From contig JANQSC010000011.1 in assembly GCA_028284235.1 (NCBI GenBank), forward strand, positions 1-64,000: 64,000 nucleotides of DNA. Reading direction: 5' to 3'. Origin of the DNA: Opitutaceae bacterium (GTDB lineage: Bacteria; Verrucomicrobiota; Verrucomicrobiia; Opitutales; Opitutaceae). The translations under genes were made by a program, and so were the position numbers. A model generated the notes under the pieces. It was not told the DNA's origin. It saw only the letters and a list, made by a program, of their open reading frames with translations, and made no database searches. Shown here one piece after another: positions 61,691 through 64,000 of the stretch (position 1 is its first letter; each line of letters starts with the position of its first letter).

Positions 61691-62113
61691 ATGAAAAACA
61701 GAAGTTTCTATCTACAATTTCCATTTTCGCGGACGGTCTACAAACACTTGTGGTTTCTATCGATACTGGTCGCGTTCTTTCTAATATACCTACACATCCA
61801 CCTCTATGACGAAGATCCCAGCGAAAAAACCGAGCGATTGACCTACCTGTTGGGAGTTTTAGTAGCGATCCATTTAGCGATCATCCCCTGGAATCTCACC
61901 ACTAAGCGGCGGCGTGCACACTTTCTCCGAAAAATGGAAGATCAGGGGTACCACGCTTACCTAAAAAAGAAGTACGGCGAACACTGCCCGGAGATCCAAG
62001 AGCTACGTCAATCCGAACGCCCAAAGACGTTCCGCGAGCGACTCAACTTTGGAATGATCCTGGCGCTCCCAATTCTCGCCTATGGAGCAGTCTTCTACAT
62101 TTGGACAACCTAA
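61691..62113 (+). CDS. Small membrane protein
   Basis: 140 residues with three hydrophobic segments (VYKHLWFLSILVAFFLIYL at about 17-36, LLGVLVAIHLAIIPW at about 53-67, and MILALPILAYGAVFYIW at about 122-138) and a basic soluble loop between them. No family recognised. It ends before a heptamer tract. Confidence 0.6.
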   Translation: MKNRSFYLQFPFSRTVYKHLWFLSILVAFFLIYLHIHLYDEDPSEKTERLTYLLGVLVAIHLAIIPWNLTTKRRRAHFLRKMEDQGYHAYLKKKYGEHCPEIQELRQSERPKTFRERLNFGMILALPILAYGAVFYIWTT

Positions 62114-62161
62114 TTCCCACCCCTCCGAGCGGACACCCAATACCTAGAACTCCAACCTTCC

Positions 62162-62196
62162 GTTTCACTCCTCACTATTCAAAATTCACTCCTCAA
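62162..62196. repeat. Degenerate heptamer repeat tract
   Basis: Units GTTTCAC TCCTCAC TATTCAA AATTCAC TCCTCAA, period 7, between the small membrane gene and the sigma-membrane fusion gene. Confidence 0.6.
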
Positions 62197-62236
62197 ATCC
62201 CCGTCACAATTTCCGACGAGACGACCACTAGAGGGT

Positions 62237-63841
62237 ATGAACCATTCAAATCCATATTTTGAGCTCAGCGATGAAGAGCTAGTCCTTCGTTCGCAAAAGG
62301 GGGAAAACGAAGCCTACTCCACACTCGTCTCGCGGCACCAGTCCGCCGCGTCCGGGGTCGCCTATGCGGTTTGCGGGGACTTCGGCGCCAGCGAAGACGC
62401 GACGCAAGAAGCGTTTATTTCCGCTTGGAAAAGTCTCGCGAACATCCGCGATACGTCGTGTTTTCGCTCTTGGGTGTGCGGAATCGCGAAGAACACGGCC
62501 CTCAACCTAATACGCAAAGAAAAACGGCGAGACGAAATCGTATCCGAAAATCCCATTCAATCCTCGGATAGCGCCGCCCCTCCCAGCGAAGTGGCCGCGA
62601 CGGAAGAGGAAGCTGCCTTGCTCTGGAAGACCCTCAAAACGCTCCCCGAAAACTACAGAGAGCCACTGATACTGTTCTATCGCGAACAGGAGTCAGTCGC
62701 GTCTGTAGCGAGCGCTCTTGGCATTAGCGAAGAGTCGGTACGGCAACGCCTCAGTCGCGGTCGCAAAATGCTGCGAGACCGGATTTCTAGCAAAATCACG
62801 TTCACTCTCCAGAAAACGGCTCCGAGTTCCGCCTTCACGCTGAGCGTCATGGGCGCCCTTCCCCCTGTAGGCGTAGGTCTCGGAGTAGCCGCTTCCGCAA
62901 CCACTGCGAAAGCCGCATCCGCTGGCAGCGCTGGAGTCGCCAAATCGGGCAGCGCATTATTCGGAGCCGGAGTGGCGGGAACATTCGTAAGCGGAGCAAT
63001 CGGCTTCTTTGGATTGTATGTACTGCGTAGATACCTGAAGGCGATCAAGATGCCCGAGAAGGTTCGCAAACAGTGGATTCAGCTCTTTTTGGCGGAACTC
63101 GCGATGTCGATTGTATTTATGTTGTTCGTGGTCGGTTTTGCCCTGACCGATGGGTATCCGTTTGGCGCGATCGCAATCAGTCCCGCGTTTCTACTAACAG
63201 CGAGCATCGTAGTATACATGACAGCCACCGTTGGACTTGTCGCGTACGCCTACAAACAATTGAACCCTGCAGATCTAAATCAGCAATTGAGTCAGTATAC
63301 ATTCAATCGATACAAATCAAAACTCAGTCTTGCTGGCATACCCCTGATTTCAATCGCGCTCGGACCGGACGCTGCGCGTTCCGAGTACGAAGGAAGAGCA
63401 CGTGGATGGATTGCAATCGGCGACAACGCCTATGGCCTCTGCGCGATCGGAGGAAAAGCAGTCGGTCTTCTCGCCATCGGAGGAATGTGCCTCGGACTCG
63501 TCTCCATCGGAGGAATATCTGTCGGCGTCATCAGTCTCAGCGCAGTCGCGTTCGGCTTAATCGCCATCGGCGGCCTCGCCGTCGGCTGGGACATAGCCTT
63601 GGGAGGAACCGCCGTTTCCCAAAACGTATCGTTAGGCGGGCTTTCCGTATCATCTAATCAAGCGGCTGGAGGATTGCCCATCGCTCCTTCTATCCAAAAT
63701 TGGGAGACGCTTTCCAGCCAGCATTCTTGGCTCGATAGCCTCATTCAGATGGGCCCTAGTCTCGCTTGGCTCTCCGTACTATTCGTCCCCGTGATGATAT
63801 ACGCGCTTCGGACTATCAAAAAACTGGAGTCACAAAGGTAG
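62237..63841 (+). CDS. ECF sigma factor fused to a membrane domain
   Basis: 534 residues. Residues 12-90 are sigma region 2 (DATQEAFISAWKSL), residues about 125-182 are region 4 (LPENYREPLILFYREQESVA, SEESVRQRLSRGRKMLRD). The rest is membrane-like: Ala/Gly-rich at 205-245, helices near 245-262, 282-302, 308-338 and 505-525. Residues 390-450 hold six near-perfect decapeptides of the form G-(L/W)-x-(A/S)-(I/L)-G-G-x-(A/S)-(V/L/F/Y). An anti-sigma-independent, membrane-tethered sigma factor that senses envelope stress is a plausible reading. Its stop codon lies in a family B repeat. Confidence 0.83.
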   Translation: MNHSNPYFELSDEELVLRSQKGENEAYSTLVSRHQSAASGVAYAVCGDFGASEDATQEAFISAWKSLANIRDTSCFRSWVCGIAKNTALNLIRKEKRRDEIVSENPIQSSDSAAPPSEVAATEEEAALLWKTLKTLPENYREPLILFYREQESVASVASALGISEESVRQRLSRGRKMLRDRISSKITFTLQKTAPSSAFTLSVMGALPPVGVGLGVAASATTAKAASAGSAGVAKSGSALFGAGVAGTFVSGAIGFFGLYVLRRYLKAIKMPEKVRKQWIQLFLAELAMSIVFMLFVVGFALTDGYPFGAIAISPAFLLTASIVVYMTATVGLVAYAYKQLNPADLNQQLSQYTFNRYKSKLSLAGIPLISIALGPDAARSEYEGRARGWIAIGDNAYGLCAIGGKAVGLLAIGGMCLGLVSIGGISVGVISLSAVAFGLIAIGGLAVGWDIALGGTAVSQNVSLGGLSVSSNQAAGGLPIAPSIQNWETLSSQHSWLDSLIQMGPSLAWLSVLFVPVMIYALRTIKKLESQR

Positions 63842-63923
63842 GGACGGACCGCCGGGCCGTCCGAACCAACCAATTCTCAATGATCTGATGGGGCGGACGG
63901 CCCGGCGGTCCGTCCCTACCTTT
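63834..63923. repeat. Palindromic repeat family B, includes sigma gene stop codon
   Basis: Arms AAAGGTAGGGACGGACCG and CGGTCCGTCCCTACCTTT. The TAG in AAAGGTAGGG is the stop codon of the sigma-membrane fusion. The remaining 77 bases to the window end hold nothing recognisable. Confidence 0.75.
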
Positions 63924-64000
63924 CTCGGTCGCTCGTCCAAATCTAACCGTTCGATTCGCGGAGCGTCCAAAAGAAATTGCGCCCCTCTCGGGCGCGGATC

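Overview
The window looks like a chromosomal segment from a heterotrophic, probably marine member of the Verrucomicrobiota (Opitutae-like). This is inferred from gene content, since no rRNA or other marker gene is present: four secreted sulfatases, DUF1080, DUF6807, ThuA and FG-GAP proteins, an STN-type TonB receptor driven by an ECF sigma/FecR pair, a DUF748 protein, Tat- and lipobox-exported hydrolases, and many dispersed intergenic palindromes. I saw no tRNA, rRNA, transposase, integrase, prophage or CRISPR array.

Region 1 (0-31 kb) is GC-rich and mostly catabolic or envelope-related. It holds a DUF6807 protein, two sulfatases, and a minus-strand group of a DUF4266 lipoprotein, a thioredoxin/beta-barrel fusion and a TlpA-like thioredoxin. 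These are followed by an MFS carrier, a DUF1080 lipoprotein, a third sulfatase, a 1028-residue DUF748 protein, a HAD phosphatase with an iron-type alcohol dehydrogenase, a fourth sulfatase, DUF3500, DUF2059, GNAT, a short YidC homologue, a TonB-domain lipoprotein, a lactonase-like propeller, a ThuA lipoprotein and a LysM amidase. The sulfatases, DUF1080 and ThuA proteins together suggest breakdown of sulfated polysaccharides.

Region 2 (30.7-44 kb) centres on a Fur-family regulator divergent from a small gene, a TatD-type hydrolase and a ThuA gene; two identical-arm palindromes lie between them. An FG-GAP lipoprotein, another ThuA protein and a truncated second copy of the fur 3' end follow. 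Next come a PHB-depolymerase-like esterase, then the TonB receptor, FecR and ECF sigma transport/signalling unit, and a serine hydrolase.

Region 3 (44.2-57.4 kb) is visibly AT-richer and looks like an accessory island. It carries a GIY-YIG-like protein, a compact operon (sigma-like factor, small acidic protein, ImmA/IrrE-type metalloprotease), an AlbA_2 (Schlafen-type) protein, and then four copies of a conserved small gene. Three of these copies are divergent from a ribbon-helix-helix gene across a palindromic operator, and unrelated cargo genes (TPR, membrane, secreted, DUF1801) lie between the copies. This repeated module and the sigma/protease operon are the best candidates for undescribed systems.

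Region 4 (57.4-64 kb) returns to the host style: a VOC protein, a second serine hydrolase, a roughly 280-bp multi-hairpin element, DUF2200, a trypsin-like lipoprotein, a small membrane protein and an ECF sigma factor fused to a membrane domain with decapeptide repeats. At least four intergenic repeat families recur across the window: two inverted-repeat types beginning GTAGGG, a GGAACC-type inverted repeat, and degenerate heptamer tracts. Some are nested, and several supply the stop codon of the gene they abut.
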